DNA from: Paucibacter sp963740455
Lineage (GTDB): Bacteria > Pseudomonadota > Gammaproteobacteria > Burkholderiales > Burkholderiaceae_C
Assembly (NCBI GenBank): GCA_963740455.1
Contig: CAVUEF010000006.1
Location: 310,001 to 374,000 of the forward strand
Direction: 5' to 3'
Length of the DNA: 64,000 nt
Part shown: one piece after another, positions 42,795-52,922 of the stretch
How the letters are laid out: each line of letters opens with the position of its first letter
How positions within the stretch are numbered: position 1 is the stretch's first letter
Program-made: the position numbers and the translations under genes
Notes under the pieces: model-generated
Told to the model about the DNA's origin: nothing
Database searches by the model: none
What the model saw: the letters and a program-made list of their open reading frames with translations, nothing else

Positions 42795-43454
42795 CTATGA
42801 GCTGCCGGGCGGCTCGCGCAGCAGCACGATCAGCGCACCGTTGCCGCCCTCGCTGGCGCGTGCCTGCGTGAAAGCCAGCACCTCGTCTTTTTGCACCAGC
42901 CAGCGTCGTACGGCCTGCTTCAAGACCGGCTCGCGGCCGGGCGAACCATTGCCTTTGCCATGCACCACGCGCACACAGCGCAGGCCGGTGCGGGCGGACA
43001 AGCGGATGAATTCGCTCAAGTGTTCGCGCGCCTCGTCGCGCCGCAAGCCATGCAAATCGAGTTGCGCCTGCAGCGTCCAGTGGCCGCGCCGCAGCTTGCG
43101 CACCACCTCCTGGCCGATGTGGCTGCGCCGGTACGACAGGGCCGCGTCGGTTTCGAGGAGCGAGTCCACATCGAAATCATCGGACAAGGATTGCTGCAAG
43201 GCCTGCTCTTCGTCCCTTTCGCGCTGACGCGGCTCGGGTGTGGGTGGGCGGCCGCGCAGCTCGGCGTGCATCGCAGCTGCCAGCGGCGTCACCTGCCCGA
43301 CCGTGCGTGCAAACAGCGCCAGCTCATGGCGCTTGCGCTGCTGCTCGGCGTCGCGCTGCGCCACCAGCGCCGCGGCCTGTTCGCGCCTCGTCGTCAAGCG
43401 GCGTTTCAAATCCTGCAGGTCCTGCATGAGCTTGATGGACGCGCGGTTCTTCAC
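42795..43454 (-). CDS. Smr-domain protein (SmrB-like nuclease family)
   Basis: 219 residues. A charged helical amino terminus (about 1-110) precedes the Smr domain with LDLHGLRRDEAREHLSEFI and VRVVHGKGNGSPG, both family hallmarks. In E. coli SmrB cuts mRNA between collided ribosomes; this member shares the layout but is not proven to do so. The start overlaps the radC stop by ATGA. Confidence 0.88.
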   Translation of the reverse strand: MKNRASIKLMQDLQDLKRRLTTRREQAAALVAQRDAEQQRKRHELALFARTVGQVTPLAAAMHAELRGRPPTPEPRQRERDEEQALQQSLSDDFDVDSLLETDAALSYRRSHIGQEVVRKLRRGHWTLQAQLDLHGLRRDEAREHLSEFIRLSARTGLRCVRVVHGKGNGSPGREPVLKQAVRRWLVQKDEVLAFTQARASEGGNGALIVLLREPPGSS

Positions 43455-44125
43455 AGCGTGCCTCGCTCGGCCAGCGACACCACCTCGGCGGCGCCCACCA
43501 CCAGATGGTCGAGTACGCGCACGTCGACCAGCGCCAAGGCGTTGCGCAAGGCTTCGGTCAGCAATTCATCGGCGCGCGAAGGCTCGGCCACGCCGGACGG
43601 ATGGTTGTGCGCCAGGATGACGGCAGCCGCGTTCAACGCCAGCGCGCGCTTCACCACTTCGCGCGGGTAGACGCTGGTCTGGGTCAAGGTGCCGCGAAAC
43701 AAGGTTTCGAGCGCGATGAGCTGATGCTGGGCGTCCAGAAACAGCACGGCAAACACCTCGTGCGCCAGGCCACCCAAGTGCAATTGCACATACTGCTTCA
43801 CCGCTGCGGGCGCGTTGAACACCGGGCGCTGCGCCAGCTCCTGATGCAGCGAGCGCCGGGCGATTTCGAGCACGGCCGCGATCTCAGCGCGTTTGGCGGG
43901 GCCAAGCCCCTTGATTTTTCCAAGGTCTGCCAGGCTGGTCTGCAGCAGGCCCTGCCAGCCGCCCCGTTCGTCCAGTATCTGCTGCGCCAGTTGCAGCACC
44001 GAAACGCCCTTGATGCCGGTGCGCAGCAGCAAGGCCAGCAACTCTGCGTCGGCCAGCGCAGCCGGACCACGCGCGAGCAGCTTTTCGCGCGGCCTGGCGG
44101 CGGGGGGAAGATGATCGAGCGGCAT
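43451..44125 (-). CDS. radC: RadC family JAB-domain protein
   Basis: 224 residues. A helix-hairpin-helix-like front (LPPAARPREKLLARGPAALADAELLALLLRTGIKGVSVLQLA) is followed by the MPN/JAB metal site HNHPSGVAEPSRAD with the upstream Glu. RadC is no longer considered a repair enzyme in E. coli; its role is unknown, although copies occur on mobile elements. This one is chromosomal and coupled to the Smr gene. Confidence 0.93.
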   Translation of the reverse strand: MPLDHLPPAARPREKLLARGPAALADAELLALLLRTGIKGVSVLQLAQQILDERGGWQGLLQTSLADLGKIKGLGPAKRAEIAAVLEIARRSLHQELAQRPVFNAPAAVKQYVQLHLGGLAHEVFAVLFLDAQHQLIALETLFRGTLTQTSVYPREVVKRALALNAAAVILAHNHPSGVAEPSRADELLTEALRNALALVDVRVLDHLVVGAAEVVSLAERGTL

Positions 44126-44237
44126 GGTGGTGAGGCGTCAATGCTGGTCCCTCATCGAGGGACGTCTCCAGGTCGCACCGTAGGGCGAAGTGTCTGCAGG
44201 CCTAAAATCTGCGCAGTTTAGCGAACAAGGCCACACC

Positions 44238-44681
44238 GTGAACTTCATTCAACCCGGGTCGCTGCTGACCCTGCACTACCGGCTGGCAAGTCCCGATGGC
44301 AGCGACCTGATCAATACCTTTGCCGACAGGCCTGCCACGCTGTCCTTGGGCGCAGGCCAGTTGGCGCCTGCCATCGAGGCGCGCCTGGTCGGCTTGGCCG
44401 AGGGCGCGCGGGTGACGCTCGAGCTCGCACCTGGCGAGGCCTTTGGCGACCGCAATCCCGATCTGGTGCAGCGCGTGAGGACGAGCCTGCTGCGCGAACT
44501 GGGCGACCCGGACGCGCAATACGCTGCCGGCGACGTGGTGCAATTTCCAACCCCCGATGGGCAGAGCACTTATGCCGGACTGGTGCGTGAAGTCGGCGCC
44601 GACTGGTTGTTGTTCGACTTCAATCATCCCTTGGCCGGTCGGGCACTGAGTTTCGAAGCGCACGTGATTGGAGTCTTGTGA
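44238..44681 (+). CDS. fkpB: FKBP-type peptidyl-prolyl cis-trans isomerase, FkpB/SlpA
   Basis: 147 residues from a GTG at 44238 (V-N-F-I-Q-P-G); the frame upstream lacks family residues. The SlyD/SlpA-like core has LTLHYRLASPDGSDLINTFADRPATLSLGAGQLAPAIEARLVGLAEGARVTLELAPGEAFG and the inserted flap. It is a cytosolic prolyl isomerase and chaperone. The stop and the ispH start share one base; the fkpB-ispH pair is widely conserved. Confidence 0.92.
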   Translation: MNFIQPGSLLTLHYRLASPDGSDLINTFADRPATLSLGAGQLAPAIEARLVGLAEGARVTLELAPGEAFGDRNPDLVQRVRTSLLRELGDPDAQYAAGDVVQFPTPDGQSTYAGLVREVGADWLLFDFNHPLAGRALSFEAHVIGVL

Positions 44682-45661
44682 TGAGCGTAGCCGGCGTCCA
44701 GCTGCAAGAAGTGGTGTTGGCCGAGCCGCGCGGTTTTTGCGCTGGCGTGGACCGTGCGATCGAGATCGTCGAGCGTGCGCTGACCAAATTCGGCGCGCCG
44801 ATCTATGTGCGCCACGAGATCGTGCACAACACCTATGTGGTGAATGACCTGAAGGCCAAAGGCGCCATCTTCATCGAAGACCTGGGCGACGTGCCGCCGG
44901 GCGCAACGCTCGTCTTCAGCGCGCACGGCGTGAGCCAGGCGGTGCGTCAGGAGGCTGCGCGGCGGGGTTTCCACGTGTTCGATGCAACCTGTCCGCTGGT
45001 CACCAAGGTGCATGTGGAGGTGGCCAAACTGAGCAAGGAGGGCTACCAATTCGTCATGATCGGTCACAAGGGTCATCCCGAGGTGGAAGGCACGATGGGC
45101 CAGCTCAGCGACGGCATCCACCTGGTCGAGACGGTGGCCGACGTGGCAGGCTTGCCGCTCACCCCCGACGTCAAACTGGCCGTCGTGACGCAGACCACGC
45201 TCAGTGTCGATGATGCGTCCGAGATATTAGCCGCCGTGAAGGCGCGCTTTCCGCAGGTGCGCGAACCCAAGCAGCAAGACATCTGCTACGCCACGCAAAA
45301 TCGGCAGGACGCCGTCAAGGTGATGGCGCCGCAGGTCGAGGTGGTGGTGGTGGTGGGCAGCCCCAGCAGCTCCAACAGCAACCGCTTGCGCGAACTCGCC
45401 GAGCGCCTGGGCACACCCGCCTATATGGTCGACAGCCCGGACGATTTGCAACCCGAATGGCTGGCCGGGCGCAGCCGCGTCGGCCTCACCGCCGGCGCTT
45501 CGGCGCCCGACATTCTGGTGACCGAAGTCATCGCGCGACTGCGTGCGATGGGAGCCACCTCGGTGCGGCGCCTCAACGGCGTCGACGAGGCCGTGCATTT
45601 CCCGCTGCCCAAGGGCTTGGGCGACAAGTCGATGACGGAGGTCACGTCGTCCCGATCGTGA
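44681..45661 (+). CDS. ispH: 4-hydroxy-3-methylbut-2-enyl diphosphate reductase IspH
   Basis: 326 residues from the ATG at 44681. The three Fe-S cysteines are visible: PRGFCAGVDRA (Cys20), FDATCPLVTKVH and DICYATQNRQDAV. HKGHPEVEGT and SPSSSNSNRLRELA are substrate-site motifs. It performs the last step of the MEP isoprenoid pathway. A carboxy-terminal tail (MTEVTSSRS) is normal. Confidence 0.97.
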   Translation: MSVAGVQLQEVVLAEPRGFCAGVDRAIEIVERALTKFGAPIYVRHEIVHNTYVVNDLKAKGAIFIEDLGDVPPGATLVFSAHGVSQAVRQEAARRGFHVFDATCPLVTKVHVEVAKLSKEGYQFVMIGHKGHPEVEGTMGQLSDGIHLVETVADVAGLPLTPDVKLAVVTQTTLSVDDASEILAAVKARFPQVREPKQQDICYATQNRQDAVKVMAPQVEVVVVVGSPSSSNSNRLRELAERLGTPAYMVDSPDDLQPEWLAGRSRVGLTAGASAPDILVTEVIARLRAMGATSVRRLNGVDEAVHFPLPKGLGDKSMTEVTSSRS

Positions 45662-45738
45662 GCATGGCGCTTTGCCATCGCGGCGCCGCTCTGCCCATGC
45701 AGAGCTTTCATAGAATCACGACCCGACGAGGAAACCCC

Positions 45739-47032
<1,294 letters not shown>

Positions 47033-47081
47033 TTGCACTTTGCTTACTGCCGTGGATCATCGTGCAAGGACTTGCGTGAGC

Positions 47082-47087
47082 TACAAT
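47082..47087 (+). promoter_or_regulatory. -10 box of the tRNA-Ser gene
   Basis: TACAAT followed by the GC-rich discriminator CTGCCGC, 34 bases before the tRNA 5' end. No good -35 match is seen at the standard distance. Confidence 0.45.
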
Positions 47088-47121
47088 CTGCCGCTTCTCT
47101 GACCAGAGACCCTAGACACCT

Positions 47122-47209
47122 GGAGAGGTGGCAGAGTGGTCGAATGTACCTGACTCGAAATCAGGCGAACCGCAAGGTTCCGAGGGTTCGAATCCCTCCC
47201 TCTCCTCCA
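47122..47209 (+). tRNA. tRNA-Ser, anticodon CGA
   Basis: 88 bases with CCA encoded. The acceptor GGAGAGG pairs with CCTCTCC. The anticodon loop CTCGAAA reads CGA (codon UCG). The long variable arm CGAACCGCAAGGTTC is typical of a class II tRNA. The discriminator base reads T (47206) where bacterial tRNA-Ser nearly always has G. SerRS is encoded immediately upstream. Confidence 0.96.
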
Positions 47210-47217
47210 TGAACCAC

Positions 47218-47259
47218 GGCCTGATGCTGCTTGATTTGCAGCGTCAGGCCGTTTCTTTT
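47218..47259 (+). terminator. Intrinsic terminator after tRNA-Ser
   Basis: A 13-bp stem (47218-47230 with 47238-47250, one T-G pair) around the 7-base loop TTGATTT is followed by GTTTCTTTT. This is the clearest Rho-independent terminator in the window. Confidence 0.9.
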
Positions 47260-47382
47260 GCAGACCAGCTTGTTGACGCTGGCCAGGGGCGGGTGACGAC
47301 GTCAACACCCGAGTGACGCACCATTGCCCTTGCTCAATTTCATTGCATGACGCGGGCGCAGACTGCCGGTACGGAGGGGGTC

Positions 47383-48380
47383 ATGCAAGACAGCGTCGAA
47401 GCACTGCGCTTGGTGCATGTGATCGAGGGCCCGGCGAGTTGGCGCAGCCGCACGCTCAACAAGCTGCTGCGCGTCCTGACCAACAGGACCTTGCGCCAGG
47501 GCGACGACTTGCCGGCGTTGCGGCGGCGTCTTGAGGCCATCGATGCACGCCATGCAGCGGTTGATCGGGCTGCGGTGCGCGAGTCGGTCAGTTGCGATGG
47601 CGTCGCTGCGCAGTGGGTGAGCGTGCCCGACAGCCTTGCCGGCCGCACCGTCCTGTATCTGCACGGGGGATCGTTCGCCTTTCGCTTTCCCAACGCCCAA
47701 GCGGCCTTCGCGGCGCGCTTGTGCAGGCGCCTCGGCGCTCGCGCGCTGATACCCGACTACCGGCTTGCGCCCGAGCACCAATTTCCTGCCGCGCCCGACG
47801 ACTGCCACGCGGCCTACCGCTGGCTGCTGGCGCAAGGCGTCGATCCCAAGCAAGTGGTGTTCGTCGGCGACTCGGCCGGCGGCAACCTCGCCCTCGTCAC
47901 GCTGCAGCGCGCCTTGCAGACCGGCGAGCCGCTGCCTGCCTGCGCGGTGCTGCTCTCGCCCGCGGTCGATTGCACGCTGGAGGACCCCAGCCTGGCCGAC
48001 AGCCAAGACCGCGATCCGGTGCTCCGGCTCGCCAGCGTGCGGGTGCTGAGGCACCACTACGTGCCCTCGTCGCAGCTCTACACGCACCCGCATGTCTCGC
48101 CCTTGTTTGGCGACTTCGCCGGGTTTCCACCCTTGTTGGTTCAGGTCGGCAGCGCCGAGATGCTGCGCGAACAGGCGCTCCGGATGGTGCACAAGGCGCA
48201 TGCGGCGGGCGTCCACGCCGAACTCGAACTGTGGCCTGAAACCGCGCATGACTTCCAGTTCGCGCCCTTCCTCCCGGAAGCGACGCTCGCGCTGGAGCGC
48301 ATCGTCAAATTCGTGGTCACGCGACCGGCTGGGAGTTGCTGGCCGAGCGCAAGCCAGGGACTGTCGACGCGCGCCCTTGA
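47383..48380 (+). CDS. Alpha/beta hydrolase of the hormone-sensitive-lipase type, frameshift near the end
   Basis: About 332 residues from the ATG at 47383, which has GGAGGGGG before it; an ATG at 47347 is less likely. HSL motifs are YLHGGSFAFRF (oxyanion hole), IPDYRLAPEHQFPAAPDDC and VFVGDSAGGNLAL (catalytic Ser). The acid region is DSQDRDP/LVQVGSAEMLREQ and the base is His in PETAHDFQ. After ERIVKFV the frame reads on into antisense of the next gene. One frame over it ends HATGWELLAERKPGTVDARP at 48380. One lost base near 48318 explains this. It stops 4 bases from the convergent ArnT-like gene. Confidence 0.85.
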
Positions 48381-48384
48381 CTTC

Positions 48385-49964
48385 TCACCGACCGGGCGCG
48401 CATGCCAGCGCCGCGGCGAGGGCTGGCGTGTCACGCTCAACCTTCCACAAGGTGAGGTCGCGCTGGATGAAGGCGACTTGCGCCTGCGCCAGGAAGGCAT
48501 AGCGATCGACCGCCGTGCTCGGTCCGATGATCCAGCTCACCGTCGAGCCGCAAAGCGCAGCGGCAAGGCCGGCCGGCTCGATCAGGAAGGTAGCCGCGCG
48601 CGGCTTGTCGAATTGACCTGCGTCGGCCACTTCCTTGCGCCAGTTGTCCTGCTTGAAGACTTCCGGGTCCGACCAGTCATCGACGATGTGCGCCGGCCCG
48701 TGCATGCGCGCGTAGAAGGGCACGCTGAAGTGGTACTGGCCCAGCATGTAGACAGGCTGCTGCGCACCGCGCTGTGCGCCCAAGGCTCGGGCCAGTGCGG
48801 GGGATGATTTGCGCGGAAACAGCGTGAGTCCGGCAATCGTGGTGAGGCTCACCGCCACCGACACGGCCAGGCTCGCCCACCACCATTTTCTGATGCGCGA
48901 AGTCGGTGCGGCCAGGCACAAGAATCCGTCGGCGATCAGGTAGGCCAGCGGCACCACGGTGGGCAGCACATAACCCAGCAGCTTGGATTTGGGCAAGGTG
49001 AAGAAGCCCACGATGGCGATGATCCAGATCCACATCAGGATGCGCAGCGGCGCGCGCTCGGCGTCGCTCCAATAGCCGCGCTTGAACAGGCGTTGCAGCC
49101 AGGGCAGGCAGGGCAGACTGGCCAGCATCAACACGGCCGGATAGAACCAGAATGGCTGCGGATTGTTGAACCCACTCGCGGCGAAGCGCTTGAAATGCTG
49201 GACGACAAAGAAGTAGTTCAGAAAATCGGGAAAGCGCAACTGCATGGCGATGAACCAAGGTGCGGCCACCAGCAGGAAGACGGCAACACCCGGCAGCGAC
49301 ACCAGGGTCCACAGCGCTTCCAGCGTCGCGTCAGCGCCAGCCAGACAATCACGACCAGCGCCGGCAGCACGGCGCCAATCAAACCCTTGGCCAGAATGCC
49401 GAGCGCGGCCATCGCGTAGGCGCCGAGCAGTGCGCGGCGAAACGGCAGGCCTCGCTCGGCACTCATGGCGGCGTCGGCCAGCAACAGCACGGTCGCCGCG
49501 ATGCAGCCCGCCACCAGCATGTCGAGATTGGCGAACTGCGCGCCGACCAACCACAGCGGCTGCGCCAGCAAGGCCAGCAAGGTGTAGCGGGCGGCGCGCT
49601 CGCCGACCCACCGACGCGTGAACGCAAAGAGCGCGAATGCGCCGAGCGTTGCGCCGAGCAAGGGGGCAGCGCGCCCCGCCCATTCGTGCATGCCCAACAC
49701 CGACATCGAAGCCGACGTGATCCAGTAGAACAACGGCGGCTTGTGGAAGTAGGGCAGGCCGTTGAGCGTGGGCGTCAACCAGTCGCCCGAGCGCATCATT
49801 TCCCAGGCGACACCGACATAGCGGCCCTCGTCGGGTATCAGCAGCGGACGCGCCCAGGCGGTGGCGGCAAGCCAGGCCAGGATCAGCAATACGGTGAGGA
49901 CGGATTGGCGCCGCGTGGCGCCCTGGACTGGCGGCATGGCGGCGGAGCTAGGGAGTTGATGCAT
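48385..49964 (-). CDS. ArnT-like (PMT/GT83 family) membrane glycosyltransferase, one-base frameshift
   Basis: From the ATG at 49964 (MHQLPSSAAMPP). The first extracellular loop carries the family signature LLIPDEGRYVGVAWEMMRSGDWLTPTLNGLPYFHKPPLFYWI, with the catalytic-type Asp-Glu. About a dozen membrane segments follow. The frame breaks at about 49317, where TGGAAGGCGCTG has lost one G, and resumes as ALWTLVSLPGVAVFLLVAAPWFIAM to the stop at 48385. The corrected length is 526 residues. ArnT enzymes transfer a sugar from undecaprenyl phosphate to lipid A or another periplasmic target; this member's donor is not known. Confidence 0.85.
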
Positions 49965-49999
49965 CGGGCGATTGTGAGGGCCGGCGAGCGGCTCGGCGT

Positions 50000-50416
50000 T
50001 CAGGGTTTGATGTAGGCAAAGCCTTGTATTTGCAGCTTGGCCACGCGCACCACGCCCGACGGCGTGAACGTGGCTTCCTCGAGGAACTGGTTCTTCTTCA
50101 GGCCGCGTCCTGCCAAAGTGATTTCGCACACCTCGAACTTGACGCCGCGCCCGACCAGTTCCTGCACTGCGATCTCATAGGGATTGCCGTTGCGATCCTT
50201 GGCGTCGGTCATCAGGAAGTCCACCCCGTCGCCGTTGGCGACCACCGTGATCTGTGCGCCGGGGTCGGTATCGAGATGATTCTTGACATTGCGCAGCGCC
50301 CCCAAAGCTTGGGCGGCGGAATCGCTGACGTGATAGACCACCTTGTCTTGCGCCCAACCGAGCACGGGCAGCCAGGCCATCAGGATGAATACAAGGGCGG
50401 CGGCGAGGCGTTTCAT
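50000..50416 (-). CDS. Periplasmic DsrE/DsrF-like protein
   Basis: 138 residues from the ATG at 50416. A signal peptide MKRLAAALVFILMAWLPVLGWAQ leads to a DsrE-like fold: KVVYHVSDSAAQALGALRNVKNHLDTDPGAQITVVANGDGVDFLM and a Cys in VKFEVCEITLAGRGLKK, at the place of the family's sulfur-carrying cysteine. Exported members of this family are common in betaproteobacteria; the function is unknown. It lies 35 bases upstream of the ArnT-like gene on the same strand. Confidence 0.85.
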   Translation of the reverse strand: MKRLAAALVFILMAWLPVLGWAQDKVVYHVSDSAAQALGALRNVKNHLDTDPGAQITVVANGDGVDFLMTDAKDRNGNPYEIAVQELVGRGVKFEVCEITLAGRGLKKNQFLEEATFTPSGVVRVAKLQIQGFAYIKP

Positions 50417-50572
50417 GGCAGGTCTCCGGTGGTAGGGCTTGGCATCCGACGCCATTGTGAGGGATAGCGAGGGACGGCAACCGGCCGCGCTGTTCATCGA
50501 CGCCCCGAGTCTGCTGGCGCTCTCGGCCGCCGGCCTGCGATCAGGTCTCGCTGCCTACGCTCAAGCCGCAGA

Positions 50573-50743
50573 TCAACCGCCGCGCTCGGACTTCACGCCA
50601 GGGCTCGTGACAAGCACGCGCTCGAGTTGCGTGAAGGTCTGGGCCTCGGGTTCCACGCGCTGCGCCAGGCTGTCCAGTACTGCGACTGCGCTGAGGGTCA
50701 GGAAGCTGAACACCAAAATGCCATTGAAGAGATCGTCCAACAT
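50573..50743 (-). CDS. Small membrane protein, 56 residues
   Basis: Starts MLDDLFNGILVFSFLTLSAV, giving one membrane segment at about 5-24, then a hydrophilic tail SLAQRVEPEAQTFTQLERVL. An AGGAG box 6 bases before the ATG supports translation from 50743. No family recognised. The next 150 bases toward the DsrE-like gene show nothing convincing. Confidence 0.6.
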   Translation of the reverse strand: MLDDLFNGILVFSFLTLSAVAVLDSLAQRVEPEAQTFTQLERVLVTSPGVKSERGG

Positions 50744-50888
50744 TTCAAGCTCCTTGAGAAGTTCATTGGATCGCGTCGGGTTCGCGATGGAGTGAACTGT
50801 AGGAGCGGGACAGCGGGCAATCCAGCGGCTTGCGACGAGGGGTTTGTTGCCGGGAATGAAGTGCGCAATAGCGCGACGAATCGGGGCT

Positions 50889-50980
50889 GTCAGAGCTTGC
50901 CGAGTACGGCAAGGTCCGACCCTCAAGCCTGATCAGTTGGGGTCAGAGCTTGCCGAGTACAGCAAGGTCCGACCCTCAAG
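50889..50980 (-). repeat. Two 39-bp palindromic repeats after pepP
   Basis: Copies at 50889-50927 and 50942-50980 differ by one base. The first holds a perfect hairpin CTTGCCG/CGGCAAG around AGTA, flanked by GGTC and GACC arms that can extend the stem. The second has one broken pair. They begin immediately after the pepP stop codon, so they may serve as its terminator. The form is REP-like. Confidence 0.85.
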
Positions 50981-52792
50981 TTAGAAGATTGGTTTTGTGC
51001 GTTCTTGCAGCCAGGCCAGCGCATCGCCGTTGACCAGTGGCGACAGGCGCGCCAGCACCTCGGCGTGATAGCGGTTCAGCCATTCGATTTCGTCGGCGCG
51101 CAGCAGTGCGGGCTCGATGCAGCGGGTGTCTATCGGGCACAGCGTGAGGGTTTCAAACTTCAGCATCTCGCCGAACACGCCTTGCTCGGGCGTATCAACG
51201 GCCACATTGAGCACCAGGTTCTCGATGCGCACGCCCCATTGGTTGGCGCGGTAGATGCCGGGCTCGATCGAGGTGATCATGCCGGGCTCCATCGCCATGT
51301 TCGCGTCGGGCACGACCTTCGAAATGCTTTGCGGGCCTTCGTGCACGTTCATGAAATAGCCCACGCCGTGGCCTGTGCCGTGACCGTAGTCGATGCCATG
51401 CTCCCACAGCGGCGCGCGCGCAATCGCGTCGAGCATCGGCGACAGCGTGCCGCGCGGGAACGTCGTGCGGCTCAAGGCCATCATGCTTTTCAGCACCAAG
51501 GTGAAGTCGCGCTTTTGCGCGGCGCTGATGGCGCCGATTTTCCAGACGCGCGTGATGTCGGTCGTGCCGCCCAGGTACTGGCCGCCCGAGTCGATCAGCA
51601 ACAAGTTGTTGCCTTCGATAACCGCGTGCGATTCCGGCGTGGCGCGGTAATGCGGCATGGCGCCATTCGGGCCAAAGCCGGCGATGGTGCCAAAGCTCAG
51701 TCCGACAAGACCGGGGCGCCTGGCGCGCGCCGCGCTCAAGCGCTCATCCACCGTGATTTCGGTGATGCGCTCACGCCCCAGCGCCTGCTCGAACCAGGCA
51801 TAGAACTCGCACATCGCGGCGCCGTCCTGCTCCATGGTCTCGCGCACGAACTGCGCCTCGATCGCGGTCTTGCGGCTCTTGGCCAGTGCGGTCGGGTTGA
51901 TCGCCTCGACCACGCGCACGCCGCCGGCCACGGCTTCGCGCAGCCCCAGCGTGACGCGCCGCGGGTCGATCAGCAGCACGCTGCCCGGCTCGAGTATTGC
52001 CAAGGCCTTGGGCGCCTGGTCGTAGTCGGCAAGTCGCACGCCGTCCTGCGCCAGCCTGGCCTGCAGCGCAGGGTTCACCTTGCCGGCACCGACGAACAGG
52101 GTCGCGCCGCGCGGCTCGATCAAGGCATGCGCGATGAACACCGGGTTGCACGGCACGTCGGCGCCGCGCAGATTGAAGAGCCAGGCCACGTCGTCGACGG
52201 TCGATATGAAATGCAGGCTGGCGCCATGTCTGGTCATCGCTGCGCGCAGCTCGGCGAGCTTGGCGGCGCGCGTCACGGCGGCCTGCGGCGGCAGATGTTC
52301 ATAGACTGCCTCGGTGGGCAGGCCGGGGCGGTCGGCCCACACTGACTTGAGCAAGTCGAGGTCGGTGCGCAGCTTGATCTTGGCTTGCACCATTCCCATG
52401 CGGAGCTGTTGCGCCAGCGCCAGACTCAAAACCTGGCCGTCCACCGCCAGGGTCTGATCGGGCCGCAAATGCTGGGCAATCCAATCGATGAAATGGGTGG
52501 CGGCACCGGTCGGAATTTTCACCAGATCAATGCCGGTGCCCGCGAGTTCGTGCTCGGCCTGGGTCCAGTAGCGCATGTCGGCAAACAGCGCGGCGCGCTC
52601 GCGTGTCACGACCAGCGTGCCCATCGAGCCGGTGAAGCCCGACAACCATTCGCGGCCCTGCCAGCGCACTGGCAGGTACTCGGACAGATGCGGGTCGCTC
52701 GACGGCACCAGCACGCCGTGCAGGTCTTGCCCGAGCATCGCGTCGCGCAGCTGCGCAATTCTCAGGGTGGTGGTGGCGGTACGAGTGTCCAT
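50981..52792 (-). CDS. pepP: Xaa-Pro aminopeptidase (M24B family), long form
   Basis: 603 residues from the ATG at 52792 (MDTRTATTTLRIAQLRDAM); the open frame upstream is not family-like. Two creatinase-type amino-terminal domains precede a pita-bread metallopeptidase with LLIDSGGQYLGGTTDITRV (two Asp ligands), YGHGTGHGVGYFMNVHEGPQ (His ligand), TSIEPGIYR (Glu) and GVRIENLV (Glu). This three-domain form of about 600 residues resembles eukaryotic-type aminopeptidase P, longer than E. coli PepP. It removes residues before proline; cytosolic. Confidence 0.93.
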   Translation of the reverse strand: MDTRTATTTLRIAQLRDAMLGQDLHGVLVPSSDPHLSEYLPVRWQGREWLSGFTGSMGTLVVTRERAALFADMRYWTQAEHELAGTGIDLVKIPTGAATHFIDWIAQHLRPDQTLAVDGQVLSLALAQQLRMGMVQAKIKLRTDLDLLKSVWADRPGLPTEAVYEHLPPQAAVTRAAKLAELRAAMTRHGASLHFISTVDDVAWLFNLRGADVPCNPVFIAHALIEPRGATLFVGAGKVNPALQARLAQDGVRLADYDQAPKALAILEPGSVLLIDPRRVTLGLREAVAGGVRVVEAINPTALAKSRKTAIEAQFVRETMEQDGAAMCEFYAWFEQALGRERITEITVDERLSAARARRPGLVGLSFGTIAGFGPNGAMPHYRATPESHAVIEGNNLLLIDSGGQYLGGTTDITRVWKIGAISAAQKRDFTLVLKSMMALSRTTFPRGTLSPMLDAIARAPLWEHGIDYGHGTGHGVGYFMNVHEGPQSISKVVPDANMAMEPGMITSIEPGIYRANQWGVRIENLVLNVAVDTPEQGVFGEMLKFETLTLCPIDTRCIEPALLRADEIEWLNRYHAEVLARLSPLVNGDALAWLQERTKPIF

Positions 52793-52922
52793 GAGAAAGT
52801 TCTCCGAGCTGGATGGCTGGGCCTGCGTGCGTGGCGAGCCCTGTGTTGAGGCTGGGCGATTGTAGGCAGGGTAGCAAGGCCTGCCCGGCACCCGGTGCGG
52901 GCACAAGACCTGTGTTCGACGT

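Noticed and set aside
48381..48807. A carboxy-terminal extension of the alpha/beta hydrolase
   Set aside because: It is antisense of the ArnT-like gene reached through a frameshift; the correct frame stops at 48380.
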